The position numbers were made by a program, and so were the translations under genes. Below, piece by piece: positions 36,127 to 44,876 of a stretch of DNA of 64,000 nucleotides. The notes beneath the pieces are model-generated. The model made no database searches. It saw nothing but the letters and a program-made list of their open reading frames with translations, and was not told the origin of the DNA. The stretch spans positions 186,001 through 250,000 of the forward strand of contig NZ_JASSVS010000003.1 of NCBI RefSeq assembly GCF_030250645.1, read 5' to 3'. Position 1 is the first letter of the stretch. Each line of letters starts with the position of its first letter. The DNA is from Marinobacter azerbaijanicus. Its GTDB lineage: Bacteria > Pseudomonadota > Gammaproteobacteria > Pseudomonadales > Oleiphilaceae.

Positions 36127-38277
36127 ATGGTTGATCAAACCGGACTGAACGGGCCTGACCTGGCCGCTTGGCAGAGGCTGCAAGCCGGGTTGCAGGCTGC
36201 CGGGCACCGGCGGTTGGTGGTTCTGGAGGGCGATCGGGCGGCGTCTCTTGCATGGCTGCGCGAACTTCTTCCAGCGTTGTCGGTGGCGCCAGGAGTCTGG
36301 ACAGGGCCGGATGAGGATCAGCCAGAATCCTCGTTGACAGCGATCAAACCGGTCGAAGGACGTCGCTGGCTGGGGCAGGAGTTGGCCTGTGTGGTCTGGG
36401 ATGGCTGGCGGGGCAATCCGCCGGACAGTTTTGCGGCGTTGTCGGGAACACTTTCGGCCGGGGGGCTGTTTTTCTGGCTGATGCCGCCGCTGGAAAAGTG
36501 GGGCCGTTTCGCGGACCCGGATTACCGGCGTACCGGGCTGGACAGTGCTTCAGAACATCCGTTTGCGGCCCGGCTGGCCCGTATTGTGGCCGGCGACTCT
36601 GCCGTGATCCGTGTTAAGCCTCCGGTGAATCCGCAGCCCGATTTACCGGAGGTTGCGCGGCCGCCCCGGGATTTTCAGGTGGGTGCCACCGGGGATCAGC
36701 GCGCGCTGGTGGAAAATGTTCTCCGAACCGGGTTGGGTAGGCGGCGTCGGCCGCTGGTGGTGACCGCTGATCGTGGGCGGGGTAAGTCTGCGGCGCTGGG
36801 GATGGCGGCGGTTCGCCTTCTGAGCGAAGGCCGGCAGCGTGTGCTGGTGACGGCCCCGGAAGCAGGCGCCTTGAAAACGCTTTTCCACCATGCCCGCCTG
36901 GCCGCCGGGCAGGTTTCAGGTCCGGAGATGGGTACGGATGACGTTGTGGTAGGCCATGGTGGCCGGCTCCAGTACTCGCCTCTACACCACTTGCTTGCCG
37001 ATAGGCCGGACGCAGAGGTGGTCATGGTGGATGAGGCCGCCGCGATTCCGGCAGACCTGCTGAAACAGGTATTGCTGGGCTGGCCCAGGGTGATCTTTTC
37101 CACCACGGTGCATGGTTATGAGGGTTCAGGCCGTGGTTTTGCCATTCGTTTTCGTTCAGTGCTGGATAGGGAGACACCCCATTGGCGCAGTGCATCACTC
37201 TCCGCGCCTATCCGCTGGGCTGCCTCCGATCCACTGGAGTCTTTGACGCGACATATGTTTCTACTGGATGCGGAAGCGTCTCTTCTGGCGCCTGATGGCG
37301 CGGGAGTGGTGGTTGAACGCTGGAACCCCGCGACCGCCGCAGACGAAGAACTGAACGAAGCTTTTGGCCTGCTGGTGGACGCCCATTACCGCACGTCTCC
37401 CGGAGATCTGCGCCAGTGGATGGACGACCCCGCAGTTGTGAGCTGGCGCGTAAAGTGTGATGGTGCTCTGGCCGGTGTTCTGTGGGCAACGCTGGAAGGG
37501 GGCCTGGACGCGGACCTTGCGGAACAGGTAATGCTGGGCAGGCGGCGCATGCGGGGGCATCTGTTGCCCCAGTCACTGGCAACCCACAGCGGGTTCGCCG
37601 AAGCGGCGAGCCAGCGTCTGCTGCGGGTGGTGCGGGTGGCCGTCGACGCACGGTCCCGTGGTCGGGGGCTGGGCCGGAGGCTGGTTGAGGCAGCGTTTGA
37701 TCATGCCCGGGCCCAGGGTGTGGACGGCATTGGCACCAGTTTTGGCGGTCACACCCGGCTGGTCACCTTCTGGCAACAGTGTGGGCTGGAGCCGGTGCGT
37801 CTGGGCCTGAAGCGCGAGGCCAGCAGTGGTGAATATCCATTGCAGATGCTTGGAGGTGTGTCCGCCGATGGCAAGAAGCTGGCCCATCAGTTACGCACCA
37901 GGTTAGCGGAGCACTGGCTTGCCCTGGTGCCGCGGAACTGGCCGGACGCAGAGCCGGGCCTGATTCTGCAACTGACCAGCAGTCTGCCGCCCGGTGGCGC
38001 CCTCAACGATCACGACCGCCGGGATCTGTGGAGTTTTGCCCACGGCTATCGGGGATTTGATCTGGTCTTGCCGGTGTTGGGCAAGCTGTCCATGCAAACG
38101 GAAGCGATGGGCCCGGTGTTGACAACAGGTTCGGGCTCCCTGTGGGCGAGAGCGGTGCTTCAGGGCTGGTCATGGCAGAGTTTGCAGGCCCTGGGGGAAT
38201 GCCAGGGCCGGGAGCAGGGAGAGGCTGCTCTGCGGTCAGTGGTTCGTCATATTCTGCAAAACCGGCCCGACTTGTGA
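36127..38277 (+). CDS. tmcA: tRNA(Met) cytidine acetyltransferase
   Basis: A 716-residue enzyme that makes N4-acetylcytidine at the wobble base of elongator tRNA-Met using acetyl-CoA and ATP. An N-terminal DUF1726-type domain is followed by a helicase-like ATPase with Walker A DRGRGKSAALG (from residue 215) and Walker B VVMVDEAAAIP, then a GNAT acetyltransferase domain (RVAVDARSRGRGLGRRLV, about residue 500) and a C-terminal tRNA-binding tail. Length is normal. The ribosome site is weak and translation may be coupled to the DUF2237 gene. Confidence 0.92.
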   Translation: MVDQTGLNGPDLAAWQRLQAGLQAAGHRRLVVLEGDRAASLAWLRELLPALSVAPGVWTGPDEDQPESSLTAIKPVEGRRWLGQELACVVWDGWRGNPPDSFAALSGTLSAGGLFFWLMPPLEKWGRFADPDYRRTGLDSASEHPFAARLARIVAGDSAVIRVKPPVNPQPDLPEVARPPRDFQVGATGDQRALVENVLRTGLGRRRRPLVVTADRGRGKSAALGMAAVRLLSEGRQRVLVTAPEAGALKTLFHHARLAAGQVSGPEMGTDDVVVGHGGRLQYSPLHHLLADRPDAEVVMVDEAAAIPADLLKQVLLGWPRVIFSTTVHGYEGSGRGFAIRFRSVLDRETPHWRSASLSAPIRWAASDPLESLTRHMFLLDAEASLLAPDGAGVVVERWNPATAADEELNEAFGLLVDAHYRTSPGDLRQWMDDPAVVSWRVKCDGALAGVLWATLEGGLDADLAEQVMLGRRRMRGHLLPQSLATHSGFAEAASQRLLRVVRVAVDARSRGRGLGRRLVEAAFDHARAQGVDGIGTSFGGHTRLVTFWQQCGLEPVRLGLKREASSGEYPLQMLGGVSADGKKLAHQLRTRLAEHWLALVPRNWPDAEPGLILQLTSSLPPGGALNDHDRRDLWSFAHGYRGFDLVLPVLGKLSMQTEAMGPVLTTGSGSLWARAVLQGWSWQSLQALGECQGREQGEAALRSVVRHILQNRPDL

Positions 38278-38350
38278 ACAGCTCGATTTAATTCGGTCCG
38301 GTTACTGACCAGAATAACTCCGAAAATGAATCAACAGAGACTGAATCATC

Positions 38351-39046
38351 ATGGCCCAGGGAACCGGCACTGTCCTTCCGAGACTCCTGTTTATCCTCAT
38401 CGCAAGTACACTGGTGACAGCCTGTGCCACGGGTGGCACTCCTTCCAACCTGGAGCAGCGGAATTCCTCAGTTGCAGACACGCCGCTGATGGCAGCGGTC
38501 AGTAGTGGAAATCTTGATCGGGTTGAGTCGCTGGCAGATGCCGGTGCGTCCCTGAACACGCTGACTGAGGAAGGTACGCCACTTGCTGCGGCTGTCGCAG
38601 CCGGAGAGGACCGTATTGTCTGGTTTCTTCTCAGCGAGGGTGCAGCGCCGGACCTTGCGACCGCGAGCGGGGTTACACCACTGATGCTTGCCTCCGGCAA
38701 TGGGCATCGTCGCATTGTGCAGTTACTTTTATCGGCAGGGGCGAGTGTCAACGCGTCGGACCGGGAGGGCACCACACCCGTGATCAGGGCAGCCCGTAAC
38801 GGCCACCTTTCCGTGGTGAAAGTGCTTCTGGCAGCGGGTGCCAATGTCAATGTGAGTCAGGGCGGACGATCATTGCTGATGCACATTGTTGACGGCGGGG
38901 ACCTGTTGACCGCCGAGATGCTTCTGGCAGCGGGTGCCGATGTTAATTACCGGGGCAGCACTGGCGAGACTGCGCTTGATCTGGCCCGTGCCAGTAACAA
39001 CCGGGACATCGAGATGTTGTTGATCCAGGCGGGTGCGGATATCTGA
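38351..39046 (+). CDS. Ankyrin-repeat lipoprotein
   Basis: A 231-residue protein with a lipobox VTAC (Cys25) after a hydrophobic signal, then about six ankyrin repeats (TPLMAAVSSGNLDRVESLAD, GVTPLMLASGNGHRRIVQLL, and so on) filling the rest. It should be tethered to a membrane, facing the periplasm, and act by protein binding. Partners are unknown. It lies between tmcA and a convergent hydrolase gene, apparently monocistronic. Confidence 0.82.
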   Translation: MAQGTGTVLPRLLFILIASTLVTACATGGTPSNLEQRNSSVADTPLMAAVSSGNLDRVESLADAGASLNTLTEEGTPLAAAVAAGEDRIVWFLLSEGAAPDLATASGVTPLMLASGNGHRRIVQLLLSAGASVNASDREGTTPVIRAARNGHLSVVKVLLAAGANVNVSQGGRSLLMHIVDGGDLLTAEMLLAAGADVNYRGSTGETALDLARASNNRDIEMLLIQAGADI

Positions 39047-39062
39047 GCAGCCCTGCGCCGGT

Positions 39063-40166
39063 TCAGTCCAGCTTCATGGGATCATTGCTGTCGTTCAGTT
39101 CGGGCTCAAAGTGCTCTTCAACAACCGTTTCGGGTACATCCCTGACACTCGGGTATGTCCACACGGGAGCCTGGTCCTTGTCGATCAGCCTTGCCCTGAT
39201 GCCCTCCCGCACGTCCGGTCGCCTGATGCATCGGGTTGTCATGGTCAGTTCCATCCTGAAGATGTCCTTCAGTGACATTTGCTGCGCTTTCTTCAATTGG
39301 GTCCAGACCAGCCAGGCAGATACCGGGCAGCCTCCCCGAAGGCTTCCCATGCACTCGCGCCACCAATCACTGTCGATATCTGCCGCCAGCAGGGTTTCAA
39401 TAATGTCTGGCAATTCATCGCCGGCGCTGAGTCTGGCAATGTCCTGTTCATGACGCGCCAGTTCGCTGACCGGTAATGCCCGGTAGTCCGGATGCTCAAG
39501 CTGCTTGATCAGTCGGAACAGGCGATTGTCATCAGCCGCCGCCTCACCGGTCCAACGCTCCTGCTTTAACCGTTCGATCAGGGGCTCTATGTGATCCTTC
39601 TGGATGGCCATGTCGGCCAGGCCCACCCGCAAAGCATCGGAAACGTTTAACCTGGCGCCGGTCAGACCCATAAATAGCCCGATGCGGCCTGGAAGCCGGT
39701 TGAGGAACCAGCTGGCACCAACATCGGGATAAAGGCCAATACTGACTTCCGGCATGGCCAGCTTCACGTCTGGCGTTACAAGGCGGTAACGGCAGGCAGA
39801 GAAAATACCAAGCCCACCCCCCATTATTACGCCGTGGCCGATCGCAATAATCGGCTTGGGAAATCGATGGATGGTGTAATCCATACGATACTCGTTAACG
39901 AAGAAGCTGGCAGGGATGTCGGGGTCACCTTCTCCCGCCAGGACATCGTAGAGTTCACGGATGTCGCCGCCCGCGCAAAATGCCCGGTTGCCGGCACCCT
40001 GGAAGATGACCAGGCTGATGTGTTCGGCATCGGACCACTGGTCAAGTACCGCCTGGATTTCGCGGATCATCGACGCAGAGAGGGCGTTCAGGGTAGCAGG
40101 GGAATCCAGGGTGATCAGACCAATGTTACCTTCCTGGCATGGAATTTCCTGAACCTGAATGGGCAT
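39063..40166 (-). CDS. 3-hydroxyisobutyryl-CoA hydrolase (enoyl-CoA hydratase family)
   Basis: A 367-residue crotonase-fold enzyme. The length and motifs RAFCAGGDIRELY, GGGLGIFSACRYR and MPEVSIGLYPDVGASWFLNR fit 3-hydroxyisobutyryl-CoA hydrolase of valine degradation rather than a 260-residue hydratase. The oxyanion-hole glycines and the catalytic Glu/Asp pair (PEVSIGLYPD) are intact. No other valine-pathway gene is adjacent. The start follows no clear ribosome site but matches family N-termini. Confidence 0.85.
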   Translation of the reverse strand: MPIQVQEIPCQEGNIGLITLDSPATLNALSASMIREIQAVLDQWSDAEHISLVIFQGAGNRAFCAGGDIRELYDVLAGEGDPDIPASFFVNEYRMDYTIHRFPKPIIAIGHGVIMGGGLGIFSACRYRLVTPDVKLAMPEVSIGLYPDVGASWFLNRLPGRIGLFMGLTGARLNVSDALRVGLADMAIQKDHIEPLIERLKQERWTGEAAADDNRLFRLIKQLEHPDYRALPVSELARHEQDIARLSAGDELPDIIETLLAADIDSDWWRECMGSLRGGCPVSAWLVWTQLKKAQQMSLKDIFRMELTMTTRCIRRPDVREGIRARLIDKDQAPVWTYPSVRDVPETVVEEHFEPELNDSNDPMKLD

Positions 40167-40238
40167 GTTGACGTCTCCGCAACGAATAAGGTGACATAAA
40201 TGGTAATCTGTGACGTACAGACTATTGATTTATCACAT

Positions 40239-40266
40239 TTGAGCTTTGCTTTTGCTGTGCTATAAG
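40239..40266 (+). promoter_or_regulatory. Probable promoter of the cytochrome c gene
   Basis: A -10 element TATAAG at 40261-40266 lies 16 nt after TTGAGC (40239-40244), in an AT-richer stretch about 65 nt before the cytochrome start. This gives a leader of roughly 55 nt containing GAGAGGG as the ribosome site. Confidence 0.4.
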
Positions 40267-40329
40267 TCTGCGTAGTCTTCGCGCCGGCAGTCTCCTGTCG
40301 GGCTATAAAACGATGAGAGGGTAAAACCA

Positions 40330-40665
40330 ATGAACCTGAAATACCACACCATTGCCGTTCTGTTCGCGTTGGGCGCTTCGGTTCCTGCTGTCGCTACCGC
40401 TGCCGACGCGGAGGCGGGCAAAGCCAAAGCGGCTGTCTGTGCCGCCTGTCATGGCAAGAATGGCATTGCGCAAATTCCCGGTTACCCCAACCTGGCAGGA
40501 CAGAACGAGCAGTACCTCGTGTCCGCGCTCAAGGCCTACAAGAACAAGCAGCGTAGTGGTGGCCAGTCTGCCGTTATGCAGGGTCAGGCCACGGGTCTGA
40601 GCGATGAAGATATTGCCAATCTGGCAGCCTACTACTCCAGCTTGCCGGCTGATGGCGGAAAGTAA
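40330..40665 (+). CDS. Small periplasmic cytochrome c (c553/c4 type)
   Basis: A 111-residue protein with a signal peptide cleaved after ATAA, a single haem-binding motif CAACH (about residues 36-40) and a likely axial Met in SAVMQGQ. It should carry electrons in the periplasm between bc1-type complexes and terminal oxidases or other enzymes. GAGAGGG precedes ATG. It is monocistronic and converges on ppnN. Confidence 0.88.
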   Translation: MNLKYHTIAVLFALGASVPAVATAADAEAGKAKAAVCAACHGKNGIAQIPGYPNLAGQNEQYLVSALKAYKNKQRSGGQSAVMQGQATGLSDEDIANLAAYYSSLPADGGK

Positions 40666-40677
40666 GCCCCACCATCC

Positions 40678-42072
40678 TCAGGGAGCGGCGTGCGCCGCTC
40701 CGCTGACAATCCGGTAGCTGGGTTCGTAGGCGCCCGACCCCGGAAGCTTCATTCTGTTCTGGGTAACGAATTCTTTCAGCATCGCCTCCAGCGGTGCCAG
40801 CAATGCCGGATCACCGGCAATCTCAAAAGGGCCCCTGGCCTGAACCTGGCGTATACCACTCTCCTTGACGTTACCCGCGACAATGCCACTGAACGCCTTG
40901 CGCAGATTGGCCGCGATCAGATGGCCTGGCTGGTCCCGGTGTAACTCCAGCGCCCGCATGCTTTCGTGAGTAGGCTCAAAGGGTAGCTGGAATACCGGAT
41001 CGATCCTGAGCATCCAGTTGAAATAGTAGGCGTCCTGCATGGCGCGGCGGAAGGTTTCCACATCCTTCATACCCTGCTTCATGGTTCGGGCTACCCTGGC
41101 CGGGTCGTCGATAATGATCTCGTATTTGCTGGCGGCCTCGTCCCCCAGCGCGTTGCGGATAAACTGGTCAATCATCTCGAAGTATTCAGCATTTTCGGGT
41201 TGTCCGGTAAAGACCACCGGGAAGGGCAGGTCCGAATTGTCCGGGTGCAGCAGGATGCCCAGCAGGTAGAGAATTTCTTCTGCAGTGCCCACGCCACCGG
41301 GGAATACAATCACGCCATGACCGGTTCTTACGAATGCCTCAAGGCGTTTCTCGATGTCAGGCATGATCACCAGTTCGTTAACAATCGGATTCGGGGCCTC
41401 GGCGCCGATGATGCCTGGCTCGGTCAGGCCAATGTAGCGGCCATTTTTTACCCGTTGCTTGGCATGGCCAATGGTGGCGCCTTTCATTGGCCCTTTCATG
41501 GCGCCCGGCCCGCAGCCGGTACAGATACTCAGCCCCCGCAGGCCCAGTTGATGGCCCACTTCCTTGCTGTACTGGTATTCCCGCTCATTGATGGAGTGCC
41601 CGCCCCAGCACACCACCAGATCCGGATGGCGGCCGGCCTGCAATACACGGGCATTGCGCAGTATGTGAAAGATCAGGTTGGTAATGCCTTCCGGGTCGTC
41701 CCGGCGCAGCCCCGCTGCAGATTGGGGGATGGAATAGGAATAGATGATATCCCGCAACACTGAGAACAGATGTTCGCGAATAGCGCGTAGCATCTGACCA
41801 TCCACAAAGGCGTGGGCCGGGGCGTTGACCAGTTCCAGCTTCAGGCCCCGGGGCTGTGGTACCAGCCGAACGTCGAAATCCGCATGGGCTTCCATCAGGG
41901 CTTTACAGTCGTCTGTTTCGATGCCGGTATTGAGTACCGCAAGGGCACATTGGCGGAAAAGCCGGTAGAGACCTCCCTCACTTCTGTCCTTCAGGCGATT
42001 GACTTCAAAGTTCGACAGGATTTCCAGGCTGCCCTCGGGGGATACCAGGGCATTGATGGTGGATTCGGTCAT
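40678..42072 (-). CDS. ppnN: Nucleotide 5'-monophosphate nucleosidase PpnN (LOG family)
   Basis: A 464-residue enzyme hydrolysing nucleoside monophosphates to base and ribose 5-phosphate; in E. coli it is controlled by (p)ppGpp. The Rossmann-like LOG core has CTGCGPGAMKGPMKGA and the signature FPGGVGTAEE. Length fits E. coli PpnN (about 454). I chose ATG 42072, behind AGGAG, because the N-terminus from there (LVSPEGSLEILSNFEVNRL) matches the family; the longer frame does not. Confidence 0.9.
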   Translation of the reverse strand: MTESTINALVSPEGSLEILSNFEVNRLKDRSEGGLYRLFRQCALAVLNTGIETDDCKALMEAHADFDVRLVPQPRGLKLELVNAPAHAFVDGQMLRAIREHLFSVLRDIIYSYSIPQSAAGLRRDDPEGITNLIFHILRNARVLQAGRHPDLVVCWGGHSINEREYQYSKEVGHQLGLRGLSICTGCGPGAMKGPMKGATIGHAKQRVKNGRYIGLTEPGIIGAEAPNPIVNELVIMPDIEKRLEAFVRTGHGVIVFPGGVGTAEEILYLLGILLHPDNSDLPFPVVFTGQPENAEYFEMIDQFIRNALGDEAASKYEIIIDDPARVARTMKQGMKDVETFRRAMQDAYYFNWMLRIDPVFQLPFEPTHESMRALELHRDQPGHLIAANLRKAFSGIVAGNVKESGIRQVQARGPFEIAGDPALLAPLEAMLKEFVTQNRMKLPGSGAYEPSYRIVSGAAHAAP

Positions 42073-42153
42073 GAACGGTAGAGCTCCTGAATGTTGCGCT
42101 GGTACCACTGACTTGGGGGGTACCATTCTGTCTGATATAACCGGCCTCGGGAA

Positions 42154-42190
42154 TGCCTGATTTTGAGGCATGCAATGAAACCGTTACACT
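42154..42190 (+). promoter_or_regulatory. Candidate thiI promoter with overlapping hairpin
   Basis: TTGAGG (42163-42168) and TACACT (42185-42190) are 16 nt apart and 43 nt upstream of the thiI ATG. ATGCCT GATTTTG AGGCAT forms a small dyad overlapping the -35 element (about 42153-42171), which could be an operator. Confidence 0.35.
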
Positions 42191-42232
42191 ATCACTTTAA
42201 TCCGATTACGCTACCCGACAGTCGTCCGATTT

Positions 42233-43687
42233 ATGAAACTTCTTATTCGCCCCGCCCCTGAAGTAGCTATCAAGAGCAAGCCCGTGCGCCGTCAGCAGAT
42301 GCGGCACCTGCGTCAGAATATCCGTAAGTTGCTCACTCGCCTTGACGGCGACATCCATGTGGAGGGTGCCTGGGACAGGGTGGACGTGGATGTCCCCGAT
42401 GGTCGTAGTCTGGCGGGGCCGGTTATTGACGAACTGAAGCGTATTCCCGGCATTTCCACTATCCAGGAGATCGGTGTTTATCCCTGGGTGAGCATGGACG
42501 ATGTGGCGGAAAAGGCTATTGAGGCGTTTGCCGATCGCATAAACGGCAAAACCTTTGCTGTCCGCGTCCGTCGCCACGGCAACCACTCATTCCGCTCCAT
42601 TGACCTGGAGCGCCTTGTTGGCACTGCTCTTTTTGAGGCTTCCGCGCCAACAGGCGTCGATCTCGGCAAGCCCGAAGTCGAGGTGCGTATTGAAATCCAG
42701 GACGATGGCTATCACATCGCCCACCGTAAACATCGTGGTGCTGGCGGATATCCCCTGGGGGCCGTGGAAACGGTGATGACACTGGTTTCCGGCGGCTACG
42801 ATTCCTCTGTGGCAGCGTACCTGATGATGCGCCGTGGTCTGCGGTCCCATTTCCTGTTCTTCCGACTGGGCGGCCCCGCCCATGAAACTGGCGTGCGCCA
42901 GGTGGTTCACTACATCTGGGAGCGCTACGGCGCCTCCCATGGCGCCAAGTTTATTTCCGTGCCTTTCGAAGGTGTGGTGGATGAGATCATGCGGTCGGTC
43001 AACCAGCGTCACTGGGGTGTTGTACTCAAGCGCCAGATGCTGAAAGCGGCTTCGGAAATTGCTGCTCTCAATAACGCCTCCGGACTGGTAACCGGCGACG
43101 CCGTGGCGCAGGTTTCCAGCCAGACCCTGTCAAACCTCAACGTGGTGGACCGGGCCAGTGATGAGGTAGTGCTGCGCCCACTGATATCAATGGACAAGGA
43201 AGCCATTATAAATATTGCCCGTGAAATCGGCACCGAGCCCTTTGCCCGCACCATGCCGGAATACTGCGGTGTTATTTCCCGCAAGCCAGCAACCCGGGCG
43301 AAGCTCCACCGTGTTGAAGAGGATGAGGCCAACATGGACGCGCAGGTGCTGGAGCAGGCAATCGCGACGCGGCAGGACACACCGGTCAACAGGCTGCTGG
43401 ATACCACGAAGACGCCGGAAGAGGTGGAACTGGTACACACGCCGGACGTGAACGACGTGATTATTGATGTGCGCCATCCCTCAGAAGGTGAGCAGTCGCC
43501 GTTGCATCTGACCAGTAACCGGGTGGTGGAGATTCCCTTCTATGAGCTGAGCGAACGCATCCGCTCGCTTCCGGCCGACAGGCAGTACCTGTTGTACTGC
43601 GATCGCGGCACCATGAGCCGGATGCACGCCTGCAATCTGAAAGCCGAGGGCCACGCCAACATCAAGGTGTACGCCCCCGTGGGCTGA
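42233..43687 (+). CDS. thiI: tRNA 4-thiouridine synthetase ThiI
   Basis: A 484-residue enzyme adding sulfur to uridine 8 of tRNA and, in gammaproteobacteria, donating sulfur for thiamine thiazole. It has an N-terminal ferredoxin-like/THUMP region (to about 165), a PP-loop SGGYDSS at residue 186 and a C-terminal rhodanese domain with Cys456 in LYCDRGTMS, the persulfide-forming cysteine at the same number as in E. coli. The rhodanese extension implies dual function. It lies divergent from ppnN. Confidence 0.95.
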   Translation: MKLLIRPAPEVAIKSKPVRRQQMRHLRQNIRKLLTRLDGDIHVEGAWDRVDVDVPDGRSLAGPVIDELKRIPGISTIQEIGVYPWVSMDDVAEKAIEAFADRINGKTFAVRVRRHGNHSFRSIDLERLVGTALFEASAPTGVDLGKPEVEVRIEIQDDGYHIAHRKHRGAGGYPLGAVETVMTLVSGGYDSSVAAYLMMRRGLRSHFLFFRLGGPAHETGVRQVVHYIWERYGASHGAKFISVPFEGVVDEIMRSVNQRHWGVVLKRQMLKAASEIAALNNASGLVTGDAVAQVSSQTLSNLNVVDRASDEVVLRPLISMDKEAIINIAREIGTEPFARTMPEYCGVISRKPATRAKLHRVEEDEANMDAQVLEQAIATRQDTPVNRLLDTTKTPEEVELVHTPDVNDVIIDVRHPSEGEQSPLHLTSNRVVEIPFYELSERIRSLPADRQYLLYCDRGTMSRMHACNLKAEGHANIKVYAPVG

Positions 43688-43691
43688 GGTA

Positions 43692-44705
43692 TTACCCTTC
43701 CAGCCCCTTGAAGAACTGCTGCACGTTCTCACTCAGGGTTTCCAGGTCATAGCCGCCTTCCTGCACAATCAGTGTCGGCAGGCCGGTCTGGCGGATATGG
43801 GTGGCCAGACGGCAGAAACCTTCCGAGGATACCGATACTTTCGCCTGTGGGTCGTTGTGATAGATATCGAACCCGAGCGGCAGTATCAGCGCGTCTGGCT
43901 GGAACAGGCGAATAGCAGCCAGTGCCTCTTCGAGCTTCGCGAAGAAGTCTTCCTCTGACGAGCCGTGGGGCATGGGCAGGTTGATGTTGTAGCCAAAGCC
44001 GTCACCTTCACCGCGTTCATCCTCATAGCCACTGACCACCGGGTAGAAATTGGTGGGGTCGCCGTGAATGGACACGTAGAGGACGTCGCTGCGGTCGTAA
44101 AAGATTTCCTGGATGCCCTGGCCGTGATGCATGTCGGTATCCAGTATGGCAATCCGGGGAAAGCGGGACTTCATGTGTTCCGCGGCGATGGCGGCATTGT
44201 TGAGGTAGCAGAAGCCGCCTGCGGCATCCTTGCGGGCGTGGTGTCCCGGCGGACGACATACCGCGTAGGACGTGCGCTCACCGGCGATCAGGGCATCGGC
44301 GGCGCCCAGGGCTGTCTGGGCGGACCAGTAGGCGGCCTCCCAGGTGTTTGCGCCAATAGGACAACTGCCATCAGCCTGGTAGCGTGCAGCTTCGGCAAGG
44401 ATGCCCTTCAGCGCGTTGGGTGAGCGCACAAAGATGTTCGAAATCACTTCGTCGCCCCAATCACCCATCGCTGACCAGCGGCGGTGTGCGGACTCCAGAA
44501 AGCGCAGATACCCCAGGTCATGGACCTTCGAAATCGCCCCTGCACCCTGGTCCGCCGGCTGCAACACCGGGATTTCCATCGACTTCAGCCCCTCCACCAT
44601 TTGCCCCGTGCGATCCGGGACCTCCTGGGGCTGGCGCATCTGGCCGCGGGTAAAGTAGGTCTTGGGAAGATGCTGATCCTGTGAGGGATGAAAAAACGCC
44701 TTCAT
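43692..44705 (-). CDS. Histone-deacetylase-fold amidohydrolase (acetylpolyamine amidohydrolase-like)
   Basis: A 337-residue zinc hydrolase of the arginase/deacetylase superfamily. Metal and catalytic residues lie in RPPGHHARKDAAGGFCYLNN and ILDTDMHHGQG, and the C-terminal EGGYDLE is intact. Bacterial members commonly deacetylate acetylpolyamines. ATG 44705 follows AGGAGG by six nt, better than an upstream in-frame start. Divergence from gabD, which completes polyamine/GABA breakdown, supports a polyamine role, though this is inference. Confidence 0.85.
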   Translation of the reverse strand: MKAFFHPSQDQHLPKTYFTRGQMRQPQEVPDRTGQMVEGLKSMEIPVLQPADQGAGAISKVHDLGYLRFLESAHRRWSAMGDWGDEVISNIFVRSPNALKGILAEAARYQADGSCPIGANTWEAAYWSAQTALGAADALIAGERTSYAVCRPPGHHARKDAAGGFCYLNNAAIAAEHMKSRFPRIAILDTDMHHGQGIQEIFYDRSDVLYVSIHGDPTNFYPVVSGYEDERGEGDGFGYNINLPMPHGSSEEDFFAKLEEALAAIRLFQPDALILPLGFDIYHNDPQAKVSVSSEGFCRLATHIRQTGLPTLIVQEGGYDLETLSENVQQFFKGLEG

Positions 44706-44751
44706 GTTCCGGCCTCCTGATAATGACATTCTTCGAGTATAGGCGTCCGCG

Positions 44752-44769
44752 GGTGTTGGTCAAAACACC
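44752..44769. promoter_or_regulatory. Candidate operator between the deacetylase-like gene and gabD
   Basis: A perfect dyad GGTGTT ggtcaa AACACC occupies the middle of the 171-nt divergent gap. Its position suits a shared regulator of both genes. No regulator gene is adjacent. Confidence 0.3.
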
Positions 44770-44876
44770 ATTGTCTGACTTTACAGGTGCGGTTTCTGCA
44801 TCCACTATGAGAGACATATCACACTGACGCAAACACGAATTTACACATTCCGAAATCATCGTAAAAAGGAGCCGAG